DNA from: Amycolatopsis japonica
GTDB lineage: Bacteria; Actinomycetota; Actinomycetes; Mycobacteriales; Pseudonocardiaceae
Direction: 5' to 3'
Length of the DNA stretch: 64,000 bases
NCBI RefSeq assembly: GCF_000732925.1
Contig: NZ_CP008953.1
Location: 930,001 to 994,000, forward strand
This document shows positions 26,564 through 35,193 of this stretch, piece by piece (the first letter of the stretch is position 1; each line of letters starts with the position of its first letter). The position numbers were made by a program, and so were the translations under genes. The notes beneath the pieces were generated by a model that ran no database searches, was not told where the DNA came from, and saw only the letters and a list, made by a program, of their open reading frames with translations.

Positions 26564-27888
26564 TCGGCTCGCCGTCTTGGTGGCGCCGCCGTTCGCTCCA
26601 GGTCCGGATCACGCTGCTCGCGGCCACGGTCACGCTCGGCTTCCTGCTCGGGCTGGCGGCGGTCGCCGGGGACAACCTGCAGCCGCTGCTCATCGGTTCG
26701 GTCGACGACGAGCTGAGCGCTCAACTGGAGACCGCGAAGGCCGACGTTTCGGCCGGGCGGACACCGTCGGGGTCGGCGGTCACCGTCCGCGTCCTCGACA
26801 CCGCGGGCGGCCCGGTGGACGGCCTGCCGCCGCCGAACCTCGGCGCCACGGACGTCCGCGCGCTGAAGGCGGGCGAATCGATCACGACCGGGGGCGAGCA
26901 CAGCTGGCGCTGGGCGGGCACCGTCGTCACCGCACCCGACGGTCAGCAACGGCTCGTCGTCGCGGGTGCGGGCCTGGTCGGCTTCGCGACGGCCGTGCAC
27001 TCCGGCGGGTTGTGGCTGTTCGTGGTCGCGTCGGTCGGCGCGGTGGGCGCGGGGATCGCGACGTGGCTGCTGGTGCGGTTCGCCCTGCGGCCGGTCGCGC
27101 GGATGCGCGGATCGGTCCGGGCGCTTCCGCCGGGCGCGCGGCTGCCGCTCCCGGATTCGCACGACGAACTCCGCGCGCTGGCCGAGGAGTTCAACGCGTT
27201 GCTGGCGCGGCAGGAAGAGGGCGCCGACCGGCTCCGCCGGTTCACCGGGGACGCCGCGCACGAGCTCCGCTCACCGGTCGCGTCGATCCGCGTGCAGGCC
27301 GAGGTCGCCGTCGCCAACCCTGATCCCGACCTCTCGCAGGAGACGCTTTCCGACATCCTGGAGGAATCGGAACGGCTCTCCGCGCTGCTCGACGGGCTGC
27401 TCGCGCTGGCGAGGTCGGACGCGGGGGAGGTCCCGCCCGCGGAACCGGTCGAGCTGGTGAGCGAGGTGCGGGCCGCGGTCGCGCGGATGCCCGCCGGCGC
27501 ACCCGAGATCCGGGTGAGCGGCACGGTCGGGACGGCGTGGGCGCTGGCCACGCATTCCGAGGTCGAGCTGGTGCTGAGCAACCTGCTGCGCAACGCCTGC
27601 CGGTACGCGCGGAGCGAGATCGTGGTGTCGGTGCTGGCGGCGCGGTCCACCGTGCGGGTGGTGGTCGACGACGACGGCCCGGGTATCGCCCCTGAACACC
27701 GGGACCGGGTCTTCGACCGCTTCTACCGCGTGTCCGACTCGCGGGCGCGGTCCTCCGGCGGCACCGGCCTGGGGCTGGCGATGGTCGCGGAGGCCGTCCG
27801 TCGCCGAGGAGGCCGGGTGCGCGTCGGCGAATCCCCCGACGGCGGGGCGCGCTTCCAGATCGTCTGGCAGGCGGCCCGGCCTGGTTAA
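26560..27888 (+). CDS. Sensor histidine kinase
   Basis: A 442-residue membrane kinase. Two membrane helices (about residues 16-34 and 150-172) enclose an extracellular sensor of about 110 residues. A HAMP domain follows. The H-box DAAHELRSPVASIRVQAE carries the phosphorylated His. The ATP-binding domain has N-box NLLRNACRYA, G1 DDDGPGI and G2 GGTGLGLAM. It pairs with the upstream regulator (4-bp overlap). Signal unknown; the adjoining LolA-like and ABC genes point to envelope stress. Confidence 0.93.
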   Translation: MIGSPSWWRRRSLQVRITLLAATVTLGFLLGLAAVAGDNLQPLLIGSVDDELSAQLETAKADVSAGRTPSGSAVTVRVLDTAGGPVDGLPPPNLGATDVRALKAGESITTGGEHSWRWAGTVVTAPDGQQRLVVAGAGLVGFATAVHSGGLWLFVVASVGAVGAGIATWLLVRFALRPVARMRGSVRALPPGARLPLPDSHDELRALAEEFNALLARQEEGADRLRRFTGDAAHELRSPVASIRVQAEVAVANPDPDLSQETLSDILEESERLSALLDGLLALARSDAGEVPPAEPVELVSEVRAAVARMPAGAPEIRVSGTVGTAWALATHSEVELVLSNLLRNACRYARSEIVVSVLAARSTVRVVVDDDGPGIAPEHRDRVFDRFYRVSDSRARSSGGTGLGLAMVAEAVRRRGGRVRVGESPDGGARFQIVWQAARPG

Positions 27889-27898
27889 GGTGTGCCCC

Positions 27899-28288
27899 GT
27901 GGTGATCGTGGGCGCCGCCATCGTGCGGGACGGACAGTTGCTGGCGCAGCAGCGGGCTTGGCCCGCCGACCACGCCGGGCAATGGGAGCTGCCGGGCGGG
28001 CGGGTCGAGGACGGCGAAAGCGACGAGGCCGCCCTGGCGCGGGAATGCCTGGAAGAACTGGACGTCGCCGTGACGGTCGCGGGCCGGGTCGGCGAAGACG
28101 TGCCGCTGCCGAAGGGGAAGGTACTGCGGATCTACGCCGCTTCGCTGGTCAGCGCAGGGGACGAGCCTCGGGCCGTGGAGCACAAGGACGTCCGGTGGAT
28201 CTCCGCGCGCGAACTCGACGACCTCGACTGGCTGCCCGCCGACCGGATCCTCCTGCCCGCCCTGCACGCCCTGCTCACAAGTCCGTGA
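27899..28288 (+). CDS. MutT-like Nudix hydrolase
   Basis: A 129-residue Nudix protein. The Nudix box is GGRVEDGESDEAALAREC plus LEEL, matching the consensus with its catalytic Glu residues. It probably hydrolyses oxidised or non-canonical NTPs, as the mycobacterial mutT2 at the corresponding position does. GTG 27899 is chosen because AAGG lies 8 bp upstream; GTG 27890 is possible. It follows the kinase gene by about 10 bp but is functionally unrelated. Confidence 0.88.
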   Translation: MVIVGAAIVRDGQLLAQQRAWPADHAGQWELPGGRVEDGESDEAALARECLEELDVAVTVAGRVGEDVPLPKGKVLRIYAASLVSAGDEPRAVEHKDVRWISARELDDLDWLPADRILLPALHALLTSP

Positions 28289-28334
28289 AGGCCTCCTTGA
28301 GGGACCCAGAGTCCCTCAAGGAGGCCTTCACGGA
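28282..28334. terminator. 53-bp palindrome, family B, copy 1
   Basis: Perfect 24-bp arms (TCCGTGAAGGCCTCCTTGAG...) around CCAGA, between the convergent Nudix and trpS genes. It is identical over 53 bp to 32325-32377. Confidence 0.85.
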
Positions 28335-28337
28335 ACT

Positions 28338-29303
<966 letters not shown>

Positions 29304-29349
29304 CTGCCTTCTTCCTTCCGGATTCGGGCCGCCCCAGGGTCCGGGCACG

Positions 29350-29374
29350 AAAAAGGCCGCCCGGTGGGGCGGCC
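29350..29374 (-). terminator. Attenuator terminator of trpS
   Basis: On the minus strand GGCCGCCC pairs with GGGCGGCC around a 4-nt loop, followed by TTTTT. Upstream segments can pair alternatively, giving an antiterminator. Confidence 0.85.
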
Positions 29375-29394
29375 TGGTGGTGCGCTCGTCTGGT

Positions 29395-29454
29395 TCAGCG
29401 CAGGACTGCGGGGCCGCCGGAGGGCGGCCACCACTGGGCGTTCTGCGCGCGCAT
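29395..29454 (-). CDS. trpL: Trp leader peptide (19 residues, tandem Trp) of the trpS attenuator
   Basis: ATG 29454 to TGA encodes MRAQNAQWWPPSGGPAVLR with two adjacent Trp codons at 29428-29433. Those codons touch the first arm of a hairpin (29412-29418 with 29423-29429). The second arm can also pair with the 5' arm of the terminator. Ribosome stalling at Trp codons would therefore free the antiterminator and allow trpS transcription. A TACCAT box ends 7 bp before the ATG, so the transcript may be leaderless. Coding is short, but the architecture is the classic attenuator. Confidence 0.85.
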   Translation of the reverse strand: MRAQNAQWWPPSGGPAVLR

Positions 29455-29461
29455 GCCGACG

Positions 29462-29467
29462 ATGGTA
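29462..29467 (-). promoter_or_regulatory. Candidate -10 box of the trpL-trpS transcript
   Basis: TACCAT on the minus strand, 7 bp before the leader ATG, a spacing seen in leaderless transcripts. Confidence 0.5.
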
Positions 29468-29581
29468 CCGCAGCCCGAAAAGGAAGGGCAGATCACTCAT
29501 TCCGGGCATTGCGCGTCAACACTTCATATCAGCCCGGCCAGTACGTCCGTCATATTGGAGATCCGGGTCTACCTTCAACTC

Positions 29582-29881
29582 ATGTTTGTCGTCCTGCTGA
29601 CCTACACCGCGCCCATCGAAGAAATCGACTACGTGCTCCCTGATCACGCCGACTGGCTGACCAAACAGTACGAACACGGCAATTTCCTCGCCTCCGGCAG
29701 GCGCAACCCGCGCATCGGCGGCGTCATCATCACCAAGCCCATGGCCAGGGGAAAGCTGGACGCGATCCTCGCGACCGACCCCTTCTCGATCAAGCACATG
29801 GCCACCTACGAGGTGATCGAGTTCTCGCCGACCCGCACCGCGCCGGAACTGCGGGCCATCAACGAGGCGGTGGTGCACTGA
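29582..29881 (+). CDS. YciI-family protein
   Basis: A 99-residue protein with the YciI ferredoxin-like fold pattern: MFVVLLTYTAPIEEID, then HADWLTKQYEHGNFLASG, with the conserved His and Asp pair, and a C-terminal TYEVIEFSP. Bacterial members include dehalogenase-like and detoxifying enzymes, but most have no assigned reaction. It diverges from the trpS leader. ATG 29582 lacks a ribosome site, so a leaderless transcript is possible. Confidence 0.88.
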   Translation: MFVVLLTYTAPIEEIDYVLPDHADWLTKQYEHGNFLASGRRNPRIGGVIITKPMARGKLDAILATDPFSIKHMATYEVIEFSPTRTAPELRAINEAVVH

Positions 29882-29888
29882 CGATCTT

Positions 29889-30047
29889 CTAAGCGGCCTT
29901 CGCGATCTTCGTTTTCGCCTTTTTCAGTGCGAGAACGGGGCATTTGCCGCACCGCGACTTCGACCGGCAGCATTTCTTCTTGACCTTGCCGGACTTCATC
30001 CATTTGCGCACGAGCTTGTGCGGGTCGTCGGGTAGTTTCTTGCCCAC
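29889..30047 (-). CDS. 52-residue Cys-rich basic miniprotein under an iron box
   Basis: GTG 30047 has AAGGAG 6 bp upstream. The product is very basic and has the cluster KKKCCRSKSRCGKCPVLAL, with four Cys in a CC-x5-C-x2-C pattern suited to binding a metal. Similar small KCC..CxxC proteins occur in actinobacteria, but I know of no assigned role. A DmdR/IdeR-type box lies 41 bp upstream, so it is probably induced when iron is low. It diverges from typA. Confidence 0.75.
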   Translation of the reverse strand: MGKKLPDDPHKLVRKWMKSGKVKKKCCRSKSRCGKCPVLALKKAKTKIAKAA

Positions 30048-30087
30048 GCGCGCTCCTTCTCCGACCGGTGTCGGCGACCTCTACACG

Positions 30088-30106
30088 TTAGGTGAGCCTA
30101 ACCGAT
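30088..30106. promoter_or_regulatory. DmdR/IdeR (DtxR-family) iron box
   Basis: On the minus strand it reads ATCGGTTAGGCTCACCTAA, matching 17 of 19 positions of the Streptomyces iron-box sequence. It lies 41 bp upstream of the Cys-rich miniprotein and about 137 bp upstream of typA. Confidence 0.75.
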
Positions 30107-30242
30107 CTGGGGGCGTGGGGCTGCTCACAGTCGGGCTACAGGTATCCTGGTGTGGTCCGCGTATGGCCAAAGTCGGCCAGGCGTGTCTCGAACGCGCGAG
30201 CGCGGGCACCACACCCGAACTTGAAACCTTTGGAGCCTTCGC

Positions 30243-32165
30243 GTGCCCGCAGCCAGCGCCACCGCAGTCGATGCCGGCCGCTCGTCCGGCAAGACCCGGC
30301 CCGACCTGCGCAACGTCGCCATCGTCGCACACGTCGACCACGGCAAGACGACCCTCGTCGACGCCATGCTCCGGCAGTCCGGCGCCTTCGAGGAACGCGC
30401 CGAACTCGTCGACCGCGTGATGGACTCCGGGGAGCTCGAGCGGGAAAAGGGCATCACCATCCTCGCGAAGAACACCTCCATCCACCGCGAGACCGAGAAC
30501 GGCCCGGTGACCATCAACGTCATCGACACCCCCGGCCACGCGGACTTCGGCGGCGAGGTCGAGCGCGGACTGGCCATGGTGGACGGTGTCGTCCTCCTGG
30601 TCGACGCCAGCGAGGGCCCGCTCCCGCAGACCCGGTTCGTGCTCCGCAAGACCCTCGAGGCCGGCCTGCCGGTGATCCTGGTCGTCAACAAGACCGACCG
30701 GCCCGACGCGCGGATCTCCGAGGTCGTCGAGGAGACCCACGACCTCCTGCTCGACCTGGCCGGTGACATCGAGGACGCCGATCTCGACGCGATCCTCGAC
30801 CTCCCGGTCGTCTTCGCCTCCGCCCGGTCCGGCAAGGCGAGCCTCGAGCAGCCCGCCGACGGCGCCGTGCCCGAGAGCGAGAACCTCGACCCGCTGTTCG
30901 AGACCCTGCTGCGCCACGTGCCGCCGCCCTTCGCGGACAAGGAAGGCCCGCTGCGCGCGCTGGTCACCAACCTCGACGCGTCGAACTTCCTCGGCCGTAT
31001 CGCGCTGATCCGCATCCACTCCGGCAACCTGCGCAAGGGCCAGACCGTGGCCTGGATGCGCGAGGACGGCAGCATCCAGAACGTCCGGATCTCCGAACTG
31101 CTCGTCACCGAGGCGCTCACCCGCGTCCCGGCGACCGAGGCCAGCGCGGGCGAACTGGTCGCGATCGCCGGTATCCCGGACATCACCATCGGCGACACGC
31201 TGGCCGACGTCGAGAACCCCGAGGCACTGCCCCGGATCGCCGTCGACGAGCCGGCCATCTCGATGACCATCGGCGTCAACACCTCGCCGCTGGCCGGCCG
31301 CAGCGGCGGCGACAAGGTCACCGCGCGGCTGGTGAAGGCCCGGCTGGACCAGGAGCTCATCGGTAACGTCAGCATCAAGGTGCTGCCGACCGAGCGCCCC
31401 GACACCTGGGAGGTCCAGGGCCGTGGCGAGCTGGCGCTGGCCATCCTCGTCGAGCAGATGCGCCGTGAGGGCTTCGAGCTGACCGTCGGCAAGCCGCAGG
31501 TGGTCACCAAGACGATCGACGGCAAGCTGCACGAACCGTTCGAGCGCCTGTCGATCGACGCCCCGGAGGAGCACCTCGGCGGCATCACCCAGCTCCTCGC
31601 CGCCCGCAAGGGCCGGATGGAGCACATGGGCGGGCACGGCACCGGCCGCATCAAGCTCGACTACGTCCTCCCGGCGCGTGGCCTGATCGGCTTCCGCACC
31701 GACTTCCTCACCGAGACCCGCGGCACCGGTATCGCGAACCACGTGTTCGAGGGCTACTTCCCGTGGGCGGGGGAGATCCGCACCCGTCACTCCGGTTCGC
31801 TGGTCGCCGACCGCTCCGGCCCGATCACCGCGTACGCGATGATCCAGCTGGCCGACCGCGGCACCTTCTTCGTCGAGCCCGGCGCCGAGGTGTACGAGGG
31901 CATGGTCGTCGGGGAGAACCCGCGCGCCGAGGACCTCGACATCAACATCACCAAGGAGAAGAAGCTGACGAACATGCGTCAGTCCTCCGCCGACGTGATG
32001 GAGACGCTGGCCCGCCCGCGCAAGATGGGGCTGGAAGAGGCGCTGGAGTTCTGCTCCGTCGACGAGTGCGTCGAGGTCGCCCCCGACGTCGTCCGGATCC
32101 GCAAGGTCACGCTGGACGTCAACCAGCGCGCCAAGGAGCGCAACAAGATGAAGAACCGCGGCTGA
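30243..32165 (+). CDS. typA: Translational GTPase TypA/BipA
   Basis: A 640-residue GTPase of the elongation-factor family. It has G1 [10 protein letters not shown]2 EREKGITI, G3 [11 protein letters not shown] and G4 [12 protein letters not shown]-like domains and the TypA-specific C-terminal domain ([18 protein letters not shown]) follow. It binds the ribosome under stress and cold. GTG 30243 starts the gene; the N-terminal extension before the GTPase domain is about 20 residues. The gene corresponds to M. tuberculosis Rv1165, one gene before lpqW, as here. Confidence 0.97.
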   Translation: MPAASATAVDAGRSSGKTRPDLRNVAIVAHVDHGKTTLVDAMLRQSGAFEERAELVDRVMDSGELEREKGITILAKNTSIHRETENGPVTINVIDTPGHADFGGEVERGLAMVDGVVLLVDASEGPLPQTRFVLRKTLEAGLPVILVVNKTDRPDARISEVVEETHDLLLDLAGDIEDADLDAILDLPVVFASARSGKASLEQPADGAVPESENLDPLFETLLRHVPPPFADKEGPLRALVTNLDASNFLGRIALIRIHSGNLRKGQTVAWMREDGSIQNVRISELLVTEALTRVPATEASAGELVAIAGIPDITIGDTLADVENPEALPRIAVDEPAISMTIGVNTSPLAGRSGGDKVTARLVKARLDQELIGNVSIKVLPTERPDTWEVQGRGELALAILVEQMRREGFELTVGKPQVVTKTIDGKLHEPFERLSIDAPEEHLGGITQLLAARKGRMEHMGGHGTGRIKLDYVLPARGLIGFRTDFLTETRGTGIANHVFEGYFPWAGEIRTRHSGSLVADRSGPITAYAMIQLADRGTFFVEPGAEVYEGMVVGENPRAEDLDINITKEKKLTNMRQSSADVMETLARPRKMGLEEALEFCSVDECVEVAPDVVRIRKVTLDVNQRAKERNKMKNRG

Positions 32166-32197
32166 GCCCGACCGGCCAGGTGGGTGGCGAGACCGCA

Positions 32198-32306
32198 CTC
32201 ACGTGATCGAAGCCGGAACTCGCGTGATCAGAGGCGGAACACCCGAGTGCGGCCTCCAATCACGCGAGTCACGTCCCTGATCACGCGAGTCACGCCTCCG
32301 CTCACG
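32198..32306. repeat. Cluster 1 of inverted 21-bp repeats
   Basis: Two direct units (32198-32218, 32219-32239; core CGTGATC...CGGAA) face three inverted units starting at 32253, 32274 and 32295 (core ATCACGCGAGTCACG). The spacing of complete units is 21 bp. Confidence 0.75.
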
Positions 32307-32324
32307 CCGCGCCCGTGTTCCTAG

Positions 32325-32377
32325 TCCGTGAAGGCCTCCTTGAGGGACCCAGAGTCCCTCAAGGAGGCCTTCACGGA
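32325..32377. repeat. 53-bp palindrome, family B, copy 2
   Basis: Identical to 28282-28334. Located between the two repeat clusters, after typA; it can also serve as a terminator. Confidence 0.9.
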
Positions 32378-32448
32378 CTTCGGGCCAGCAGATACGTAAG
32401 GTCTTAGCCCGAATCGTCACTTACGATCGCCCGGACCGGGTCGGTTGC

Positions 32449-32608
32449 GTGACTGGGTGGACGACACGTGTGATTGGACGGACGACACGTGTGACTGGGT
32501 GGACGACACCCTGACGCGACCGCCTGGGCCGTGAGGCGTCCGGCTGGACACGCGTGTCGTCCATTCGATCACCCGTGTCGTCCGTCTGATCACGCGTGTC
32601 GTCCCAAC
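32449..32608. repeat. Cluster 2 of inverted 21-bp repeats
   Basis: Three left units (32449-32467, 32468-32488, 32489-32509; core GGACGACAC) face three right units (32549-32569, 32570-32590, 32591-32608; core GTGTCGTCC). The arms could form a long imperfect stem with a 39-bp loop. Unit sequence differs from cluster 1 but the 21-bp period is the same. Confidence 0.8.
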
Positions 32609-32610
32609 GC

Positions 32611-32651
32611 CGAAGGGCGCCTGCTCACTCACCGTGAGTAGGCGCCCTTCG
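32611..32651. terminator. Strong hairpin terminator
   Basis: CGAAGGGCGCCTGCTCAC pairs with GTGAGTAGGCGCCCTTCG (one G-T pair) around TCACC. Confidence 0.7.
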
Positions 32652-33169
32652 CCGTTTCCGGCGCGGAATGTGGTCACGCACCGTATTCGATCGAGCGTTC
32701 TTCGTTAAAGAAAGGTCCTTTCCGTACAATTTCGGGGAAAGCCGATCCTCCTTTTCGGACGGTGTTCACAACACCGGAACGGACGCGGCGCAACGACGGC
32801 GGGGCGGCCGCTCGCGCCGGTTCGGCGAATGCGGATCCGGACCGCCGTGAAACAAAAGTTCCTAAACGCGTCCGGATAGGACTCGCGATCGCGATCGTTG
32901 CGGCCATGAATCGTGCGGTGGCGAACATTCCGGCGGCCGTTCCGGAATGTTCCGGGTTTGCGGAACCGATTGCCGGAGTATCGCGTTCCGGTGCCGCCGA
33001 AAAGCCTCGGCGCGGCAGGAACCCCGAGGGGCTCCCGGACGTCCACCGGGGGAGGACGGCATCCGGTCGGGCGACGGCCGGGCCGATATGGGAATCTCGC
33101 TGCCGAGGCCATGTCCGGCGTGATAGCTCTATGGCGACGGGGCGAGGGACAAACCAGGAGGATCCAGGC

Positions 33170-34906
33170 GTGCGGTCACGGACCACAGCGGCACCCATGC
33201 TGGCGTGCGCGGCGGTGCTCCTCGCCGCCTGCAGCAACACCCCGCCCCCGCCCGTGGTCAGCTCTTCAGCCTCTCCGGTGAGCACGTCGACCACGAAGAC
33301 GCCTTCGCAGGTCGTCGTGGGTGTCGACGACGTCCTCGGCGGCTACAACCCCCACAACCTCGCCGACGCGTCCCAGGTGACGTCGGCGCTCTCGCAGCTG
33401 CTGCTCCCGTCGGTGTTCCGCCCCAAGGACGACGGCAGCTTCGAACTGGACAAGAACCTGATGAAGTCCGCCGAGGTCGTCTCGCAGCAGCCGTTCACGG
33501 TCGCGTACACGATCCGCCCGGACGCCTCCTGGTCCGACAGCGCGCCGATCGCCGCCGAGGACTTCGCGTACCTCCGCGAGGCGATGCGCGATCAGCCCGG
33601 TGTCATCGGCGCCGCCGGCTACCGGCTGATCTCGGACATCCAGTCGCGCGAAGGCGGCAAGCGGGTCGAGGTCACCTTCTCCAAGCCGTACCCGGGCTGG
33701 CAGACGCTCTTCGACAATCTCCTGCCCGCCCATCTGCTCAAGGACGCCCCGAACGGGTGGCAAGGCGCGCTGGCGACGGCGTTCCCGGCCGTCGGCGGCC
33801 CGTACTCGATCAAGGGGCTCGACACCGCGCGCGGAGAGGTCACCCTGGAGCGCAACGAGCGCTATTGGGAGAAACCCTCCGCCCTCGACCGGATCGTGCT
33901 CCGTGCGGCCGATCAGGAGGGCACACTGGCCGCCCTGCGCAGCGGCAACGACCAGTTCGCGATGACCATGACCGACGGCGTCGGCCTCAAACGGCTCGGC
34001 GAACTCGGCTCCGCCGTCCAGCTGCACACGGTCGCGCGCCCCACGGTCGCGCAGATCCTCCTGCGGCCGGTGAGTCCGACGCTGTCGGATCCCAAGGTGC
34101 GCGAAGGGGTCACCGCGCTGATCGACCGCGGAAAGCTGATCACCGAGGCGGCCGACGGCGGCCCGTCGGACAAGCTCCGCGCCGACGCCCAGGTCCGCGT
34201 CCCGTCGGCCCCCGGTTTCCAGCCGACGATCCCGGCCCCTGGCCCGCCGTCGGCCGCCGACCCGGTCAAGGGCGAGGAACTGCTCAAATCCGCCGGATAC
34301 ACCAAGGAAGCCGGAACCTGGCGGAAGAACGGGAAGAACCTTTCGCTGGTCGTCGCGTCGCCCGCCAAGAAGGAGCCGTACGCGACGATCGCCAAGGAAC
34401 TGACGGCCCAGTTGGTGGCGGCGGGGATCGAGGTCAACGCGATCGCGCCGCAGCCGAGGGAGCTGTTCTCGACTCTGCTCGCCATGCCGGTGCTCAACGG
34501 GATCCAGCAGACGACGCCGGAGGGTGCGGGCAACGTCGGCATCGACATCGCGGTGATCGGCCAGGTCACCGGTGGTGCGGACGTCGCTTCGGCGCTGGCG
34601 TCGAGCTTCGGCTGCCGCCCCGATCAGCTCGCCGACAAGACCAAGGCCGTCGTCCCGGCGAACCCGCTGGGCTTCTGCGATCCGGCCCTGCAGCCGTCGA
34701 TCGACGCCGCGCTGACCGGCACCACCCCGGCCGCGGACGCGCTTTCGGCCCTCGAACCGGAATTGTGGCGTCGGAATGTTGCCATTCCGTTGTTCCAGCT
34801 GGCCGATACCCTCGCCATCGGCTCTGGTATTTCCGGAGTAACCGCAGGTCCTCCTATGGTGGGCCCTTTCGGGTCGGCGGTGAACTGGACGAGGGGTCCG
34901 AAGTAG
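33170..34906 (+). CDS. lpqW: LpqW-like lipoprotein, ABC substrate-binding family 5
   Basis: A 578-residue lipoprotein with lipobox LLAAC (Cys21) and a Pro/Ser/Thr-rich linker. The fold is that of DppA/OppA-type binding proteins. In mycobacteria LpqW is not a transporter subunit but steers PIM/lipomannan synthesis. The assignment here rests on position after typA and before mshB, and on sequence type. GTG 33170 has AGGAGG at 33157-33162; longer frames upstream lack a signal. The next gene encodes a second binding protein with lower similarity, which has its own transporter. Confidence 0.82.
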   Translation: MRSRTTAAPMLACAAVLLAACSNTPPPPVVSSSASPVSTSTTKTPSQVVVGVDDVLGGYNPHNLADASQVTSALSQLLLPSVFRPKDDGSFELDKNLMKSAEVVSQQPFTVAYTIRPDASWSDSAPIAAEDFAYLREAMRDQPGVIGAAGYRLISDIQSREGGKRVEVTFSKPYPGWQTLFDNLLPAHLLKDAPNGWQGALATAFPAVGGPYSIKGLDTARGEVTLERNERYWEKPSALDRIVLRAADQEGTLAALRSGNDQFAMTMTDGVGLKRLGELGSAVQLHTVARPTVAQILLRPVSPTLSDPKVREGVTALIDRGKLITEAADGGPSDKLRADAQVRVPSAPGFQPTIPAPGPPSAADPVKGEELLKSAGYTKEAGTWRKNGKNLSLVVASPAKKEPYATIAKELTAQLVAAGIEVNAIAPQPRELFSTLLAMPVLNGIQQTTPEGAGNVGIDIAVIGQVTGGADVASALASSFGCRPDQLADKTKAVVPANPLGFCDPALQPSIDAALTGTTPAADALSALEPELWRRNVAIPLFQLADTLAIGSGISGVTAGPPMVGPFGSAVNWTRGPK

Positions 34907-35193
34907 CCGTTTCGAGTCCGAGTCCGACCCTGGAGGGTGACCTTTCCCGGCACGTTCGAGTGGCGGACTGATTCCTCAAGGTAACCGATGTATTTCTCGA
35001 TGTCGGCCGCAAGTTACCCTTTGGTCACGATCGCCCCGGAACTGGTGACTGTTCGTGCATTTCCTTTCTAGCGTGCACCCGCAGTGCGCCAAATGAGTGT
35101 CGCTTGGCGTGTCATAGGCTCCGGGCCATCTCACCGGAGCGGTGTGGGGTCCTGTTCCGATCTCAGGAGCCCAGTGCTAGGAGGGCACACTTC
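34907..35193. other. Leader region of the oligopeptide importer
   Basis: A 287-bp gene-free stretch. I see no repeat or convincing riboswitch; a promoter for the binding protein should lie here. AGGAGG near the downstream start is the only clear signal. Confidence 0.4.

Larger units (their letters stand above)
32166..33169. other. 1-kb gene-free block with repeat clusters and terminators
   Basis: Between typA and lpqW there is no convincing gene. It contains two clusters of inverted 21-bp repeats (32198-32306 and 32449-32608), a family B palindrome (32325-32377), a terminator (32611-32651) and a degenerate family A palindrome (32704-32742). An inverted repeat ACATTCCGG-N8-CCGGAATGT lies at 32925-32950, upstream of lpqW. 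The open reading extension upstream of lpqW (from 32762) has no family resemblance. Confidence 0.75.

Noticed and set aside
30081..32198. Long minus-strand reading frame opposite typA
   Set aside because: It is a shadow of a GC-rich gene: typA on the plus strand has all GTPase motifs, and the antisense protein matches nothing.
32762..33169. N-terminal extension of lpqW
   Set aside because: A signal peptide and AGGAGG place the start at 33170; the upstream frame has no family resemblance.
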